In this document: positions 54,481 through 63,912 of the stretch, piece after piece
Numbering within the stretch: position 1 is the stretch's first letter
How the letters are laid out: every line of letters starts with the position of its first letter
NCBI RefSeq assembly: GCF_963675905.1
Contig: NZ_OY780936.1
Coordinates: 2,675,946 to 2,739,945, forward strand
Direction: 5' to 3'
DNA: 64,000 bases
Source of the DNA: an uncultured Bacteroides sp.
GTDB lineage: Bacteria > Bacteroidota > Bacteroidia > Bacteroidales > Bacteroidaceae
Program-made: the position numbers and the translations under genes
Notes under the pieces: generated by a model
What the model was told of the DNA's origin: nothing
The model's database searches: none
What the model saw: the letters and a program-made list of their open reading frames with translations, nothing else

Positions 54481-55814
54481 CCAGATTCTTTGCAACATAC
54501 AAAGAACATTATAATGCGCTGCTCCTTTTAGGAATTCCTATTGTTATCGGGCAGCTGGGCATGATTATTCTCGGCTTTGCCGACACAATGATGGTGGGCC
54601 AGCACAGCACTATTGAGCTGGCAGCCGCCTCTTTTGTGAATAACGTTTTCACTCTGGCCATTATTTTCAGTACAGGTTTCTCCTACGGACTCACTCCCAT
54701 TGTGGGAAGTCTCTTCGGGAAAGGCGATTCTACCGGAGCGGGACAAGCGCTGAAGAACAGTCTTGCTGCCAATATGCTGGTGGCATTGCTTATTACGGCC
54801 ATCATGTTCGTAATCTATCTCAATGTGCACAACTTTGGTCAGCCCAAAGAACTTCTTCCATTGATTCGTCCATACTTTCTCATCCTGCTGGCATCCCTTA
54901 TTTTTGTGCTTATCTTTAATTCATTTAAGCAATTTGCCGACGGTATTACAGATACAAAAGCCTCGATGTGGATTCTGCTGATAGGCAACACAATACACAT
55001 TATCCTGAATTATTTGCTGATTTACGGTAAACTTGGCCTTCCTGAAATGGGACTTATGGGTGCCGGACTGAGTACGCTCATCTCTCGTATCCTGATGGCT
55101 CTAGCCTTTACCGGCATATTTCTGTACAGCAAACGATATGCTATCTATCTGAAAGGATTTAAACTGAAAGGATTCTCGCACAGCGTTTTTAAACGACTCA
55201 ACGAACTTGGCTGGCCTATAGCGCTGCAAATGGGAATGGAAACTGCATCTTTCACCTTCAGCACAGTAATGGTTGGGTGGCTGGGCAGTATAGCACTGGC
55301 TTCTCATCAGGTTATGCTTACCATCTCAAGTCTTTGTTTTATGATTTACTACGGAATGGGTGCTGCAATTGCCGTGAGGGTTAGTAATTTCAGGGGGCAG
55401 AACGATATTGTCAATGTCCGCCGTTCCGCTGATGCAGGCTTTCACATCATCCTAATGATGGCCGTAATCTCAGCCGGATCTATATTCCTTTTGAGGAATC
55501 ATCTTGGTGGTATGTTTACCGATAGCCCGGAGGTTAGCCAAACGGTAGTGGCCCTTATCTTCCCTTTCCTGTTATATCAGTTTGGCGACGGTGCACAAAT
55601 TGCTTTTGCCAATGCACTGCGCGGCATTGCCGACGTAAAACCAATGATGTACATAGCTTTCATCAGCTATTTCCTTATTTCTATCCCTGCAGGTTACTTC
55701 TTTGGATTTACAATGAACTGGGGGATAGTAGGTATATGGATGTCCTTCCCTTTCGGACTTTCCAGCGCAGGAATTATGTTCTACCTGCGGTTCAGGAAAA
55801 GGACGCTATTATAA
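54477..55814 (+). CDS. MATE-family efflux transporter
   Basis: 445 residues with 12 predicted hydrophobic helices in two bundles. N-terminal segment LLLGIPIVIGQLGMIILGFA with DTMMVGQHS is typical of MATE, and the second half repeats it (LGWPIALQMGMETASFTFS). It exports drugs or metabolites using Na+ or H+ (family knowledge); substrate unknown. Translation is probably coupled to the M16 gene. Confidence 0.92.
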   Translation: MTRFFATYKEHYNALLLLGIPIVIGQLGMIILGFADTMMVGQHSTIELAAASFVNNVFTLAIIFSTGFSYGLTPIVGSLFGKGDSTGAGQALKNSLAANMLVALLITAIMFVIYLNVHNFGQPKELLPLIRPYFLILLASLIFVLIFNSFKQFADGITDTKASMWILLIGNTIHIILNYLLIYGKLGLPEMGLMGAGLSTLISRILMALAFTGIFLYSKRYAIYLKGFKLKGFSHSVFKRLNELGWPIALQMGMETASFTFSTVMVGWLGSIALASHQVMLTISSLCFMIYYGMGAAIAVRVSNFRGQNDIVNVRRSADAGFHIILMMAVISAGSIFLLRNHLGGMFTDSPEVSQTVVALIFPFLLYQFGDGAQIAFANALRGIADVKPMMYIAFISYFLISIPAGYFFGFTMNWGIVGIWMSFPFGLSSAGIMFYLRFRKRTLL

Positions 55815-55889
55815 ACAGCCTATAACCGGAAGTGGATTATACGATCTCCCACCACTGTTTTTTATTTCTTCGAATTAAATAAAAAAATC

Positions 55890-55966
55890 CTTGTACAGAA
55901 GAATGATTTGTTTTGTACAAAAGAATGTAATCTTCTGTACAAAAGATTACATTCTTTTGTACAAGG
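55890..55966. repeat. TGTACA-rich inverted repeat between convergent genes
   Basis: 55913-55934 and 55943-55964 form a perfect 22-bp inverted repeat around an 8-nt loop (CTGTACAA). Four TGTACA words occur, including one outside the stem at 55892-55897. It could terminate both the MATE operon and the HAD gene, though the stem is AT-rich. Confidence 0.7.
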
Positions 55967-56082
55967 AAATATTAATTAAACCTGAAGTTTTTTAAACTTA
56001 TGGTTGAGTTTATAAAAAAAGCAGCTCATTAACCTGCTAAAACCTCAATAATAAGAAGTCCGGATACAGGCTGGCTACAATC

Positions 56083-56706
56083 TTACTTCAGCAAAGCAGT
56101 TAAATCATCCCGCCAGTCTTCCCCATTGATAGGCTGAAACGTCATCATACCTAATTCTTTTGCCATTTTAATATTGGCTGGTCCATCGTCAATAAACAAT
56201 GTTTCTCCGGGCAACATATCCGCATCTTTAATCATTAACTCAAAAATGGTTTTTCCGGGCTTTACAGCCTTTAATTCGTATGAGGTATATATTTTATCGA
56301 AATAGTCGTCCAAAGGTCTTTCTGCAATCGTAAAATCATTGCTACGAGCCCAGCTCATAACATAAGGATTCGTATTACTCAAAATATAAAGCTTATATTT
56401 CTTTCTAAGTTCCAGCAAATACTCCAGACGATATTGAGGAACATCGAGCATAAAACCCAGCCATCCTTCTTTAACCTGCTCGTAAGTGAGTTCTTTACCC
56501 GCCAGCTTGCTCAGAATAATCCGAAACTCTTCTGCATTGATAGTTCCATCTTCCACCTGAAGAAAAGCTCCCTTCTGATGATATGCATCCAGTAACTCGT
56601 TGGCATTAGCCACTCCTATCTCTTCAAACTTCTTCACTGCAGCTTCACGCGAGAAATTCACAATCACTCCACCGAAGTCAAATACAATATTCTTTATTCG
56701 TTCCAT
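56083..56706 (-). CDS. HAD-superfamily hydrolase (YihX-like, HAD-IA)
   Basis: 207 residues from the ATG at 56706; the open frame extends further but into the divergent promoter. Motif I VFDFGGVIVNF, motif II LYILSNTNPY, motif III Lys in KAVKPGKTIF, motif IV LFIDDGPANIKMA. As in YihX relatives the second Asp of DxD is Gly. Probable small-molecule phosphatase, substrate unknown. Divergent from dus. Confidence 0.85.
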   Translation of the reverse strand: MERIKNIVFDFGGVIVNFSREAAVKKFEEIGVANANELLDAYHQKGAFLQVEDGTINAEEFRIILSKLAGKELTYEQVKEGWLGFMLDVPQYRLEYLLELRKKYKLYILSNTNPYVMSWARSNDFTIAERPLDDYFDKIYTSYELKAVKPGKTIFELMIKDADMLPGETLFIDDGPANIKMAKELGMMTFQPINGEDWRDDLTALLK

Positions 56707-56813
56707 CTTTTTATCACCTATGAAATTTACTGCAAAAGTAGCCAAAAAAGAAATTCGGGACCACATATCGATGGATTATTCCGCAAGATTGCTTCAAGTT
56801 CTCCTTTTAAACT

Positions 56814-56821
56814 TATCTTTG
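56814..56821 (+). promoter_or_regulatory. -7 box for dus
   Basis: TATCTTTG matches TAnnTTTG, 16 bp before the ATG at 56838. Confidence 0.5.
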
Positions 56822-56837
56822 CCAACAAAAAAAAGAT

Positions 56838-57782
56838 ATGCAAGACGAGAAGAAAGTTCCCATTCACTTTGCTCCTTTACAGGGCTTTACCGATGCACCT
56901 TACCGCAATGCGCACGAAACTGTTTTTGGTGGGGTAGATACTTACTACACCCCCTTTGTTCGTTTGGAAAAAGGGGAATCTTTCCGCAACAGAGAGCTAC
57001 GGGATATAGAGAAAGAGAACAATACAGTTCACCATCTTGTGCCGCAACTAATAGCAAGCACCCCTGATGAAATGAAGAAAATCGTGACTCTTTTCCAGGA
57101 AAAAGGGCATACAGAGGCAGATATCAACTTAGGCTGCCCTTTCCCTATGCTGGTACGCCGTCATAAAGGTTCAGGCATTCTTCCCTTTCCAAATGAAGTT
57201 GAGGAGCTTTTAGCGTGTATTCAAGACTTCCCAGATATGACGTTTTCAGTAAAGATGCGTTTAGGTTTGGAGAATCCAGAAGAATGCCTTGCACTTCTGC
57301 CTTTACTAAATAGTCTTCCACTGAAGCAAATCGCCTTGCATGCCCGCATTGGTAAGCAGCAATACAAGGGAGAAACCAATCTGAATGCTTTCGAAGCGTT
57401 TTATAATGCTTGTAAGCATCCAATTATCTACAATGGAGACATCACCACCATAAACGACATAAAAACGATTTCAGACCGTTTTCCGAACCTCTCAGGGATA
57501 ATGATTGGCAGAGGATTGCTTACCAATCCTGCGCTGGCTTATGAATATCAACAGGGAAGAACTCTTTCCCGGGAAGAAATGTATGCCAAAGTAAAAACGT
57601 TTCATAGTTCACTTTTAAGCTATTACGAGGCACACTTGCAAGGGAACGATCAGTTGGTTACTAAGATGAAGACTATCTGGGAATATCTGCTGCCAGATAT
57701 GGATAAGAAAGCTAAAAAGAAAATTCATAAAAGCACAAAAATTGAGACTTACCGGGCTGCTGTATCTGAGGGATTAAAGTAA
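56838..57782 (+). CDS. dus: tRNA-dihydrouridine synthase
   Basis: 314 residues, FMN enzyme reducing uridines in tRNA D-loops. N-terminal FAPLQGFTDAPYRNA, catalytic Cys in DINLGCPFPML, LHARIGKQQYKG, NGDITTINDI and GRGLLTNPAL for FMN phosphate. Which Dus subfamily is unclear. Its last 107 bp are duplicated downstream as non-coding remnants (see 57780-58576), but the gene itself is intact. Confidence 0.93.
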   Translation: MQDEKKVPIHFAPLQGFTDAPYRNAHETVFGGVDTYYTPFVRLEKGESFRNRELRDIEKENNTVHHLVPQLIASTPDEMKKIVTLFQEKGHTEADINLGCPFPMLVRRHKGSGILPFPNEVEELLACIQDFPDMTFSVKMRLGLENPEECLALLPLLNSLPLKQIALHARIGKQQYKGETNLNAFEAFYNACKHPIIYNGDITTINDIKTISDRFPNLSGIMIGRGLLTNPALAYEYQQGRTLSREEMYAKVKTFHSSLLSYYEAHLQGNDQLVTKMKTIWEYLLPDMDKKAKKKIHKSTKIETYRAAVSEGLK

Positions 57783-58576
57783 GGCAAATTATATAAGTTT
57801 TTTATTTTTCGGAAGATTTATTTATCTTTTTAAGAAAAGACCAGCAGCGTAAGCAACTATATAGCAAACCATTACTAAGTTTCAAATTACTTTTTATCAA
57901 ATGATATCCAAAGTAATGTTCTTCGTCACTTTTGGTGAAAGCAAACTAGCTCAAATACTTATCCAATAAAGATTATACATGCTTTTTGATAAGAGATTTC
58001 TATCTGGGATTATTTGCTGCCTTATATGGATTAAAAAGATAAAAAGGAAATTTATAAAAGCACAACGATTTGAGGCATATCTGGGCGCTGTCACTGAAGC
58101 ATTAAAGTAAGGCAAATTATATAAGTTCTTTATTTTTCGGGAGATTTATTTATCCTTTTAAGAAAAGACCAGCAGCGTAAGCAACTATATAGCAAACCAT
58201 TACTAAGTTTCAAATTACTTTTTATCAAATGATATCCAAAGTAATGTTCTTCGTCACTTTTGGTGAAAGCAAACTAGCTCAAATACTTATCCAATAAAGA
58301 TTATACATGCTTTTTGATAAGAGATTTCTATCTGGGATTATTTGCTGCCTTATATGGATTAAAAAGATAAAAAGGAAATTTATAAAAGCACAACGATTTG
58401 AGGCATATCTGGGCGCTGTCACTGAAGCATTAAAGTAAGGCAAATTATATAAGTTCTTTATTTTTCGGGAGATTTATTTATCCTTTTAAGAAAAAACAAG
58501 CAGCGTAAGCAGCTGTATAGCAAACTATTACCAAGTTTCAAATTACTTTTTACCAAATGATACCTAAAGTAATATC
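57780..58576 (+). repeat. 328-bp tandem array containing dus 3'-end remnants
   Basis: Unit A 57780-58107 and unit B 58108-58435 are the same length and differ, by my reading, at three positions, all in the first 50 bp. A partial third unit runs 58436 to about 58576 with more differences. The last 107 bp of each full unit (58001-58107 and 58329-58435) resemble the final 107 bp of the dus gene at roughly three quarters identity, but without an open frame. The live dus tail plus 221 bp downstream is therefore the ancestral unit. Confidence 0.85.
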
Positions 58577-58698
58577 AGAAGTAAAACCAAGTAATAACGA
58601 AATAAGGTAAGAATAACTTTCCTGATTTTAAAGGTTATAAGATTGCATACGCCTGTGAAGTTACAAAATATCAGAAGGCTTTAATGCATATTTAAGAA
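58577..58698. other. Intergenic remainder after the array
   Basis: No gene, RNA or further repeat copy recognised between the end of the array and the terminator of the pseudouridine synthase gene. Confidence 0.5.
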
Positions 58699-58740
58699 AA
58701 AGAGCTGTTCACTGGATTTTATTCCGGTAAACAGCTCTTT
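58699..58740 (-). terminator. Intrinsic terminator of the TetR-FabG-RluA operon
   Basis: AAAGAGCTGTT (58699-58709) pairs with AACAGCTCTTT (58730-58740), with extra pairs inside. The minus strand continues into TTTCTT. Confidence 0.8.
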
Positions 58741-58764
58741 AATTATTTTTTAAGAAGATAATGA

Positions 58765-59439
58765 TTATCCTAGCATTTCAAATCCATTCCATAAATTACC
58801 TTCAGGAACCGGAGCTTCTAATTCAATCAGCTCTTTCGAAACCGGGTGAATAAAAGAAACTTTCCGTGAATGCAGGCAAATACTTCCGTCGGGATTTGAA
58901 CGGGGAGAACCATATTTCAGGTCTCCTTTAATGGAACATCCCATTTTTGCCAATTGACAGCGAATCTGATGATGCCTTCCGGTGTGCAAGTGCACTTCAA
59001 GAAGATAATAATTCTGCGAATGTCCAATCAACTTATAGTCGAGAATGGCTTTCTTTGAATCCTTAACCTCTTTATCATAGGCATAACTTTTATTTTGTTT
59101 CTCGTTACGAACCAGATAGTGAACCAATTCACCTTCAGTTTCCTTCGGACAGTTCTTTACTATTGCCCAATAAGTCTTTTTCACCTCGCTGTTCTTAAAC
59201 ATCTCGTTTAGACGAGGTAGCGCCTTACTGGTTTTCGCAAAAAGAACTATTCCGCTTACAGGTCGGTCTAACCGGTGAACAACTCCCAGAAAAACATTGC
59301 CTGGCTTGTTGTATTTCTCCTTCAGGTACTGCTTTACAATCTCCGACAGAGGAGTATCTCCCGTTTTGTCTCCCTGAACTATCTCAGAACTCGACTTGTT
59401 GACAACAATAATGTGATTATCTTCGTATATTACGGTCAT
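58765..59439 (-). CDS. RluA-family RNA pseudouridine synthase
   Basis: 224 residues, catalytic domain only (no S4 domain). Catalytic Asp in VVHRLDRPVSGIVLFAKT; also LEVHLHTGRHHQIRCQLA and LKYGSPRSNPDGSICLHSRK. It isomerises uridine in rRNA or tRNA; the target is unknown. It follows fabG by 8 bp, so it is the last gene of a three-gene operon. Confidence 0.92.
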   Translation of the reverse strand: MTVIYEDNHIIVVNKSSSEIVQGDKTGDTPLSEIVKQYLKEKYNKPGNVFLGVVHRLDRPVSGIVLFAKTSKALPRLNEMFKNSEVKKTYWAIVKNCPKETEGELVHYLVRNEKQNKSYAYDKEVKDSKKAILDYKLIGHSQNYYLLEVHLHTGRHHQIRCQLAKMGCSIKGDLKYGSPRSNPDGSICLHSRKVSFIHPVSKELIELEAPVPEGNLWNGFEMLG

Positions 59440-59447
59440 TCCTCAAA

Positions 59448-60194
59448 TTACATGTTCATACCGCCACAGCAGTGAATTACCTGTCCACTTACATAAGAAG
59501 ACAAATCAGAAGCCAAGAAAGTAGCTACATTAGCAACATCTTCCGGTGTACCACCACGACGTAATGGAATAGTCTTAGCCCATTCTGCTTTTACTTCATC
59601 TGTCAACGCTGCAGTCATATCAGTGATAATAAATCCTGGAGCAATAGCATTAGCACGAATTCCACGAGAACCTAATTCCTTAGCGATTGATTTAGCCAAA
59701 CCAATCATACCAGCTTTAGAAGCTGAGTAATTACATTGACCAGCGTTACCAGAAACACCAACAACAGAAGCCATGTTGATAATGCTACCAGTCTTTTGTT
59801 TCATCATAACCGGAGTAATAGCGTGGATAAAGTTGAATGCAGATTTCAGGTTCACATTAATAACCATATCCCATTGTTGTTCGCTCATACGCATCATCAA
59901 ACCATCACGAGTGATACCAGCGTTATTAACAAGAATGTCTACACGACCGAAATCCTTAACAATCTCAGCAACAACATTAGCTGTATCTTCAAAGTTTGCA
60001 GCGTTAGAAGCATAACCTTTAGCTTTTACGCCTAAAGCTTCTATTTCTTTTTCTGTATTTTTAGCATTTTCATCAATAACCAGGTCAGTGAATGCAATAT
60101 TTGCTCCTTCAGAAGCAAACTTCAAAGCAATTGCTTTACCGATACCGCGAGCAGCTCCGGTTACAATAGCTGTTTTTCCATCTAATAATCCCAT
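59448..60194 (-). CDS. fabG: 3-oxoacyl-[acyl-carrier-protein] reductase
   Basis: 248 residues, short-chain dehydrogenase. NADP loop TGAARGIGKAIA, NNAG in LVNNAGITRD, catalytic Ser, Tyr and Lys in INMASVVGVS and CNYSASKAGM, and a C-terminal GQVIHCCGGMNM. Reduces 3-oxoacyl-ACP in fatty acid synthesis. No other fab gene is adjacent; it stands between a TetR-type gene and an RNA pseudouridine synthase gene. Confidence 0.93.
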   Translation of the reverse strand: MGLLDGKTAIVTGAARGIGKAIALKFASEGANIAFTDLVIDENAKNTEKEIEALGVKAKGYASNAANFEDTANVVAEIVKDFGRVDILVNNAGITRDGLMMRMSEQQWDMVINVNLKSAFNFIHAITPVMMKQKTGSIINMASVVGVSGNAGQCNYSASKAGMIGLAKSIAKELGSRGIRANAIAPGFIITDMTAALTDEVKAEWAKTIPLRRGGTPEDVANVATFLASDLSSYVSGQVIHCCGGMNM

Positions 60195-60218
60195 AATAAT
60201 TGTAATTTAATCGTTTAT

Positions 60219-60815
60219 TTATTGATTGATTTCTTTTCTACGCAATGCTCCATAAACTAAATTGGTAACATATTTCTTACGGACTGCAGCATCTAAATTA
60301 CGCCCCAAATGACCACTAATATATGGAACTTCTATTCCTTTAACACAATAATGAACTATATTAGTTGTAATATTTACGTCATCGATCTGGAATACACCTT
60401 TCTCTTTTCCTTCAGTAAGAACAGCTCTTAAAAGTGCTATTTCCTTAGCATCAAATCTCCTTCGAACTCTTTCTACACGCCAGATATCACGAAAGAAATT
60501 GGCCTGCAAAGAGCCATTTCTGGAAACAACTTCCTTAATAGCATCCAAGCGAGTATAAATTAATTCTATAAGCTTCTCATCAGGGGAAATATCCTTCTCA
60601 GCTACCCTTTTCATTGTTTCAGAAAGTATATCCAATTCAGATTCTACCACAGCAGAATAAATTTCATCTTTATTTTTGAAATAAGTATAAAGAGTACGTC
60701 GTCCTTTCTTAGATGCAAGGGCGATATCATTCATTGTAGTATTTTCAACTCCTGTTTGAGCGAAAAGCTGTCGAGCTACGTCTACTAGTTTAATTCTGGT
60801 TTTTGATACAGTCAT
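60219..60815 (-). CDS. TetR-family transcriptional regulator
   Basis: 198 residues. N-terminal helix-turn-helix: KLVDVARQLFAQTGVENTTM, NDIALASKKGRRTLYTYFKN. The C-terminal ligand domain has no named relative I can identify. It is 24 bp upstream of fabG in the same operon, so control of fatty-acid synthesis, possibly with an acyl-CoA-type ligand, is plausible but inferred. Promoter at 60849-60879. Confidence 0.9.
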   Translation of the reverse strand: MTVSKTRIKLVDVARQLFAQTGVENTTMNDIALASKKGRRTLYTYFKNKDEIYSAVVESELDILSETMKRVAEKDISPDEKLIELIYTRLDAIKEVVSRNGSLQANFFRDIWRVERVRRRFDAKEIALLRAVLTEGKEKGVFQIDDVNITTNIVHYCVKGIEVPYISGHLGRNLDAAVRKKYVTNLVYGALRRKEINQ

Positions 60816-60848
60816 AGGCTATACCTGCACATTATTGTTTTATTTGAG

Positions 60849-60879
60849 CAAAAGTAGTTATTTTCTTCTTATTATACAA
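60849..60879 (-). promoter_or_regulatory. Promoter for the TetR-FabG operon
   Basis: On the minus strand: TTG (60877-60879), 20-bp spacer, TACTTTTG (60849-60856), then the ATG 34 bp later. Confidence 0.6.
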
Positions 60880-60992
60880 GAAAAGATTTACTAATTTAAT
60901 TAATCGTGTTATTCAATAATCAATTCATACAACTAAAACAGAGCACTTTACGTTCAATTTTTATTATTATTGAAAATTTATTCTTAAAATAA

Positions 60993-61023
60993 TTTGTTTT
61001 ATAAGATAAAAGCAGTACTTTTG
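60993..61023 (+). promoter_or_regulatory. Promoter of initiator tRNA copy 1
   Basis: TTTG (60993-60996), 19-bp spacer, TACTTTTG (61016-61023): a full match to the Bacteroidota housekeeping consensus. Confidence 0.75.
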
Positions 61024-61035
61024 CACTCACAATAT

Positions 61036-61108
<73 letters not shown>

Positions 61109-61115
61109 CTAAGTA

Positions 61116-61145
61116 AAGAGAATCAAGAAATTGGTTCTCTTTTTT
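61116..61145 (+). terminator. Terminator of initiator tRNA copy 1
   Basis: AGAGAA pairs with TTCTCT around a 12-nt loop, followed by T5. Nearly identical to that of copy 2. Confidence 0.75.
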
Positions 61146-61588
61146 CATTTATAGCCATATTCCAGGTCATACCAAAAAAACTGTGGGATCCGTATTTCAA
61201 GCTAAATAAGCTTATACCAAAAACCTATAGGATTTATATTTTAAGCAAAAATATTGCATAGTCTTAATATAAAGAATTTTATACCTCTTACACCTCATAA
61301 TACAGCTCTAAAAGCCTTAATCTGACTGTGTTTTATCAATCATCCATTACGATGGACATTCTTAGAGTAAAGCTCATCCATTAAGCATTCATTTCTATAT
61401 AATTACTAGCCAAGACATTCATAAAACGGTTTATAGAAATCTAAAACACCGAACTAAGACAAATAGACCTAATCAGAAAACAACAATAAGGGAACTAACT
61501 ATTAATAGAAATAGAACAAAAAACAAAAATATAAGAAGTTGATAATCCGATTATTACAAAATATTCATATAATAAACACATAAATAAC
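61146..61588. other. Intergenic region between the two tRNA genes
   Basis: AT-rich, no gene recognised. Contains an imperfect direct repeat of about 33 bp starting ATACCAAAAA (61169-61202 and 61214-61246). Confidence 0.5.
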
Positions 61589-61618
61589 TTGCTTTTTAAA
61601 ATTAAAGTAGTACTTTTG
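61589..61618 (+). promoter_or_regulatory. Promoter of initiator tRNA copy 2
   Basis: TTG (61589-61591), 19-bp spacer, TACTTTTG (61611-61618), with flanks nearly identical to those of copy 1. Confidence 0.7.
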
Positions 61619-61631
61619 CACTCACAAACAT

Positions 61632-61704
<73 letters not shown>

Positions 61705-61711
61705 CTAAGTA

Positions 61712-61740
61712 AAGAGAATCAAGAGATTGGTTCTCTTTTT
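61712..61740 (+). terminator. Terminator of initiator tRNA copy 2
   Basis: AGAGAA pairs with TTCTCT, followed by a T-tract; differs from copy 1 by one loop base. Confidence 0.75.
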
Positions 61741-62190
61741 TGTTTTTACTCCACAACATAGCATAAAGCAGAATCATTTTTTAAAAACCAACCATTTACT
61801 ATGAATCCCGTTCAATTCCTAATTGGCCATAAATGCGATAAAATAAAATTTCCCGCACATGAATAGAAATAAGTGAATTACAAGAGAATAAGAAGGGAAG
61901 AAAAAGAGAATAAAAAAGTACAAAATACAAAACAAAAAACACAAAAAAGCATCTGATAATCAATGATTATCAAACACAAAGTATTAAAGCAGCCACAAAA
62001 ATATAGCCACAGAGAAAGATATAAAAAGTGCTACTAACAAATAGCTAAATAGAAAAAAGCCCTATATAGCTCAAGATATAGATACAATCTATAGAGAAAA
62101 AAGATCTGAATAAAAAACTAGAGTTATAGGTGCACAAGATATATTGTCTGCTATCAAATAACAAACAACATAAAAAGCACAACTATTTTA
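61741..62190. other. Purine-rich intergenic region
   Basis: Strongly A-rich on the plus strand with few T runs, many AAAAAC and GAAAAAG words. One small dyad, TGATAATC-AAT-GATTATCA, near 61951-61969. No gene or RNA recognised. Confidence 0.45.
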
Positions 62191-62223
62191 TGAAGAAGCA
62201 GAAATAAAAAATCTGCTTCTTCA
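62191..62223 (-). terminator. Hairpin after the TPR gene
   Basis: Perfect 12-bp stem TGAAGAAGCAGA/TCTGCTTCTTCA with a 9-nt loop, 18 bp past the stop. The following tract on the minus strand is only moderately T-rich. Confidence 0.65.
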
Positions 62224-62240
62224 TAAATATATTATTCTAG

Positions 62241-63890
62241 CTATTTCTTTTTCTTTGAGCCACTTAAGCCATCAAGGGCTTTAAGAGCAGTTGAGTTCCC
62301 AGGCTCTATCTTCAGAATTTTATTCCAATACCCTTTGGAAGTTTCATATTCGCTGGCATTCTTACTTTTTTCTCCAGCTACCAAATGGTAAAATCCTAAA
62401 TAACTATAGCATTCTATAAGAACCGGATTATAGCGAGGATCATTTTTTGCTAAACAAATTTCGACAGTTTTTTCGTAATATGGTTTAGCTAAACCTTTTG
62501 TTGCTTCCGGATCTAAGTTAGAGTTTGCTCTTGCTCTCCAGCAATTACCTCTATAATTATCTGGCTCCATTTCGGCAACTTTAGTAAAAATACTATCAGC
62601 CTTCAATAAAGAAGAAGTTTTTATATTTGGAAGAATACCATCAGTATTTGCATATGAATAATATTTCTTACCCAATTCTACTAACTGATCAGCACTAGGT
62701 TTTGAAACATTACCTAAATATTTCTCATATGACTTTATAGCATTTACAGGATCTCCAGCCTGTTCGTAAAAACCAGAAATTGTAGATAAAAGATCAATTT
62801 TAGTAGTATCTGCTTCAATGGCTTTTTCAAAAGAAGCTATTGCTTCTGGATATTTTTTCTTTTCAGCTAATATGGTACCATTGTATGTATAATCAAAATA
62901 TGAGAACTGAGCATCTTTTGATTTATTGAAGAAATTATCTGCAGCTACGGTGGCATCATCAAATTTCTTAAGCTCTACATTATTATACATTGCCAAACGG
63001 TTGAAAGCAGGATCCTGAGCATTAAGCTTCAAACCCATTTGCGCAATTTCTAAAGACTTGTTATAATCTTTATTTAAGAAAAGTGTCATAGCATATTGCT
63101 TCAAATCGTCAGAATCATAATTTCCTGAAGCGATATACTCTCCATAATATTTTGCAGCATTGTCAAAGTCATTTTTAGCATAGTAAAGATCAGCTAATTC
63201 TTTGTTAGCAAGAGAGAAATTAGGTTCTTGTGTTTTAAGACGACCTAACATTTCAACTGCTAAAGCTTGATTCACATCACGATATGCACGAGCATACTTA
63301 ACATAAGCTTCACGACAATTTGCATCAAACAAAATAGCTTGTTCATACATGCTACAAGCCTGACCTGCATCTTTTTTAGATTCGAAAATATCACCAGCAA
63401 AAACAAAAACAGGTGCATACTTTCTTGTTATTTTCTGTGCTCTTTCCAGATAATCATTTGCGGCTAAATGCTCGCCATTTTCTAAATAAGCACGTCCAGC
63501 TTCCAAAATAAGATCAACGTTCTTCTTATTTTTTCCTTTTAAAACATTCTCAATTGCATCTTTTGCTTGAACAGCATTTGATTTAATCTGCAACTTTGCT
63601 AAACCAATATTATTCAAAGCACTCACAGCATCTAATGACAAGCCTTTTTTATAGTAGTATAAAGCAGAGTCATTCTTGCTCTCTCCAAAATAGACATTTC
63701 CTAAGAAGTAACAAGTTTCAGCAGAATTTGCAGAATTAGAATTCAATTCTTGAAACAATAGGACTTTAGCCTGTTTTTGGAAACCTGCCTTATAGAAAGA
63801 GATACCTTCACTATCCTTCGCTTGAAGTGGAGAAAAAGCAAAACTTGCTAAAAAGAGGATTGAAGAAAATATTAAGTTACATTTCATCAC
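62241..63890 (-). CDS. Exported TPR-repeat protein
   Basis: 549 residues. Signal peptide (FSSILFLASFAFSPLQA). TPR-like helix pairs repeat through the whole body, e.g. AETCYFLGNVYFGESKNDSA, PVFVFAGDIFESKKDAGQAC and AIASFEKAIEAD. It ends in a Lys run. TPR scaffolds mediate protein contacts; partner unknown. A minus-strand gene ends 22 bp upstream of its start, so it may be the downstream member of an operon. Confidence 0.85.
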   Translation of the reverse strand: MMKCNLIFSSILFLASFAFSPLQAKDSEGISFYKAGFQKQAKVLLFQELNSNSANSAETCYFLGNVYFGESKNDSALYYYKKGLSLDAVSALNNIGLAKLQIKSNAVQAKDAIENVLKGKNKKNVDLILEAGRAYLENGEHLAANDYLERAQKITRKYAPVFVFAGDIFESKKDAGQACSMYEQAILFDANCREAYVKYARAYRDVNQALAVEMLGRLKTQEPNFSLANKELADLYYAKNDFDNAAKYYGEYIASGNYDSDDLKQYAMTLFLNKDYNKSLEIAQMGLKLNAQDPAFNRLAMYNNVELKKFDDATVAADNFFNKSKDAQFSYFDYTYNGTILAEKKKYPEAIASFEKAIEADTTKIDLLSTISGFYEQAGDPVNAIKSYEKYLGNVSKPSADQLVELGKKYYSYANTDGILPNIKTSSLLKADSIFTKVAEMEPDNYRGNCWRARANSNLDPEATKGLAKPYYEKTVEICLAKNDPRYNPVLIECYSYLGFYHLVAGEKSKNASEYETSKGYWNKILKIEPGNSTALKALDGLSGSKKKK

Positions 63891-63912
63891 TTTGCAATTT
63901 TTAAATCAATAA

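Noticed and set aside
57780-58576. CRISPR or mobile element
   Set aside because: The unit length is 328 bp, and its end is a dus remnant; no transposase or terminal inverted repeats.
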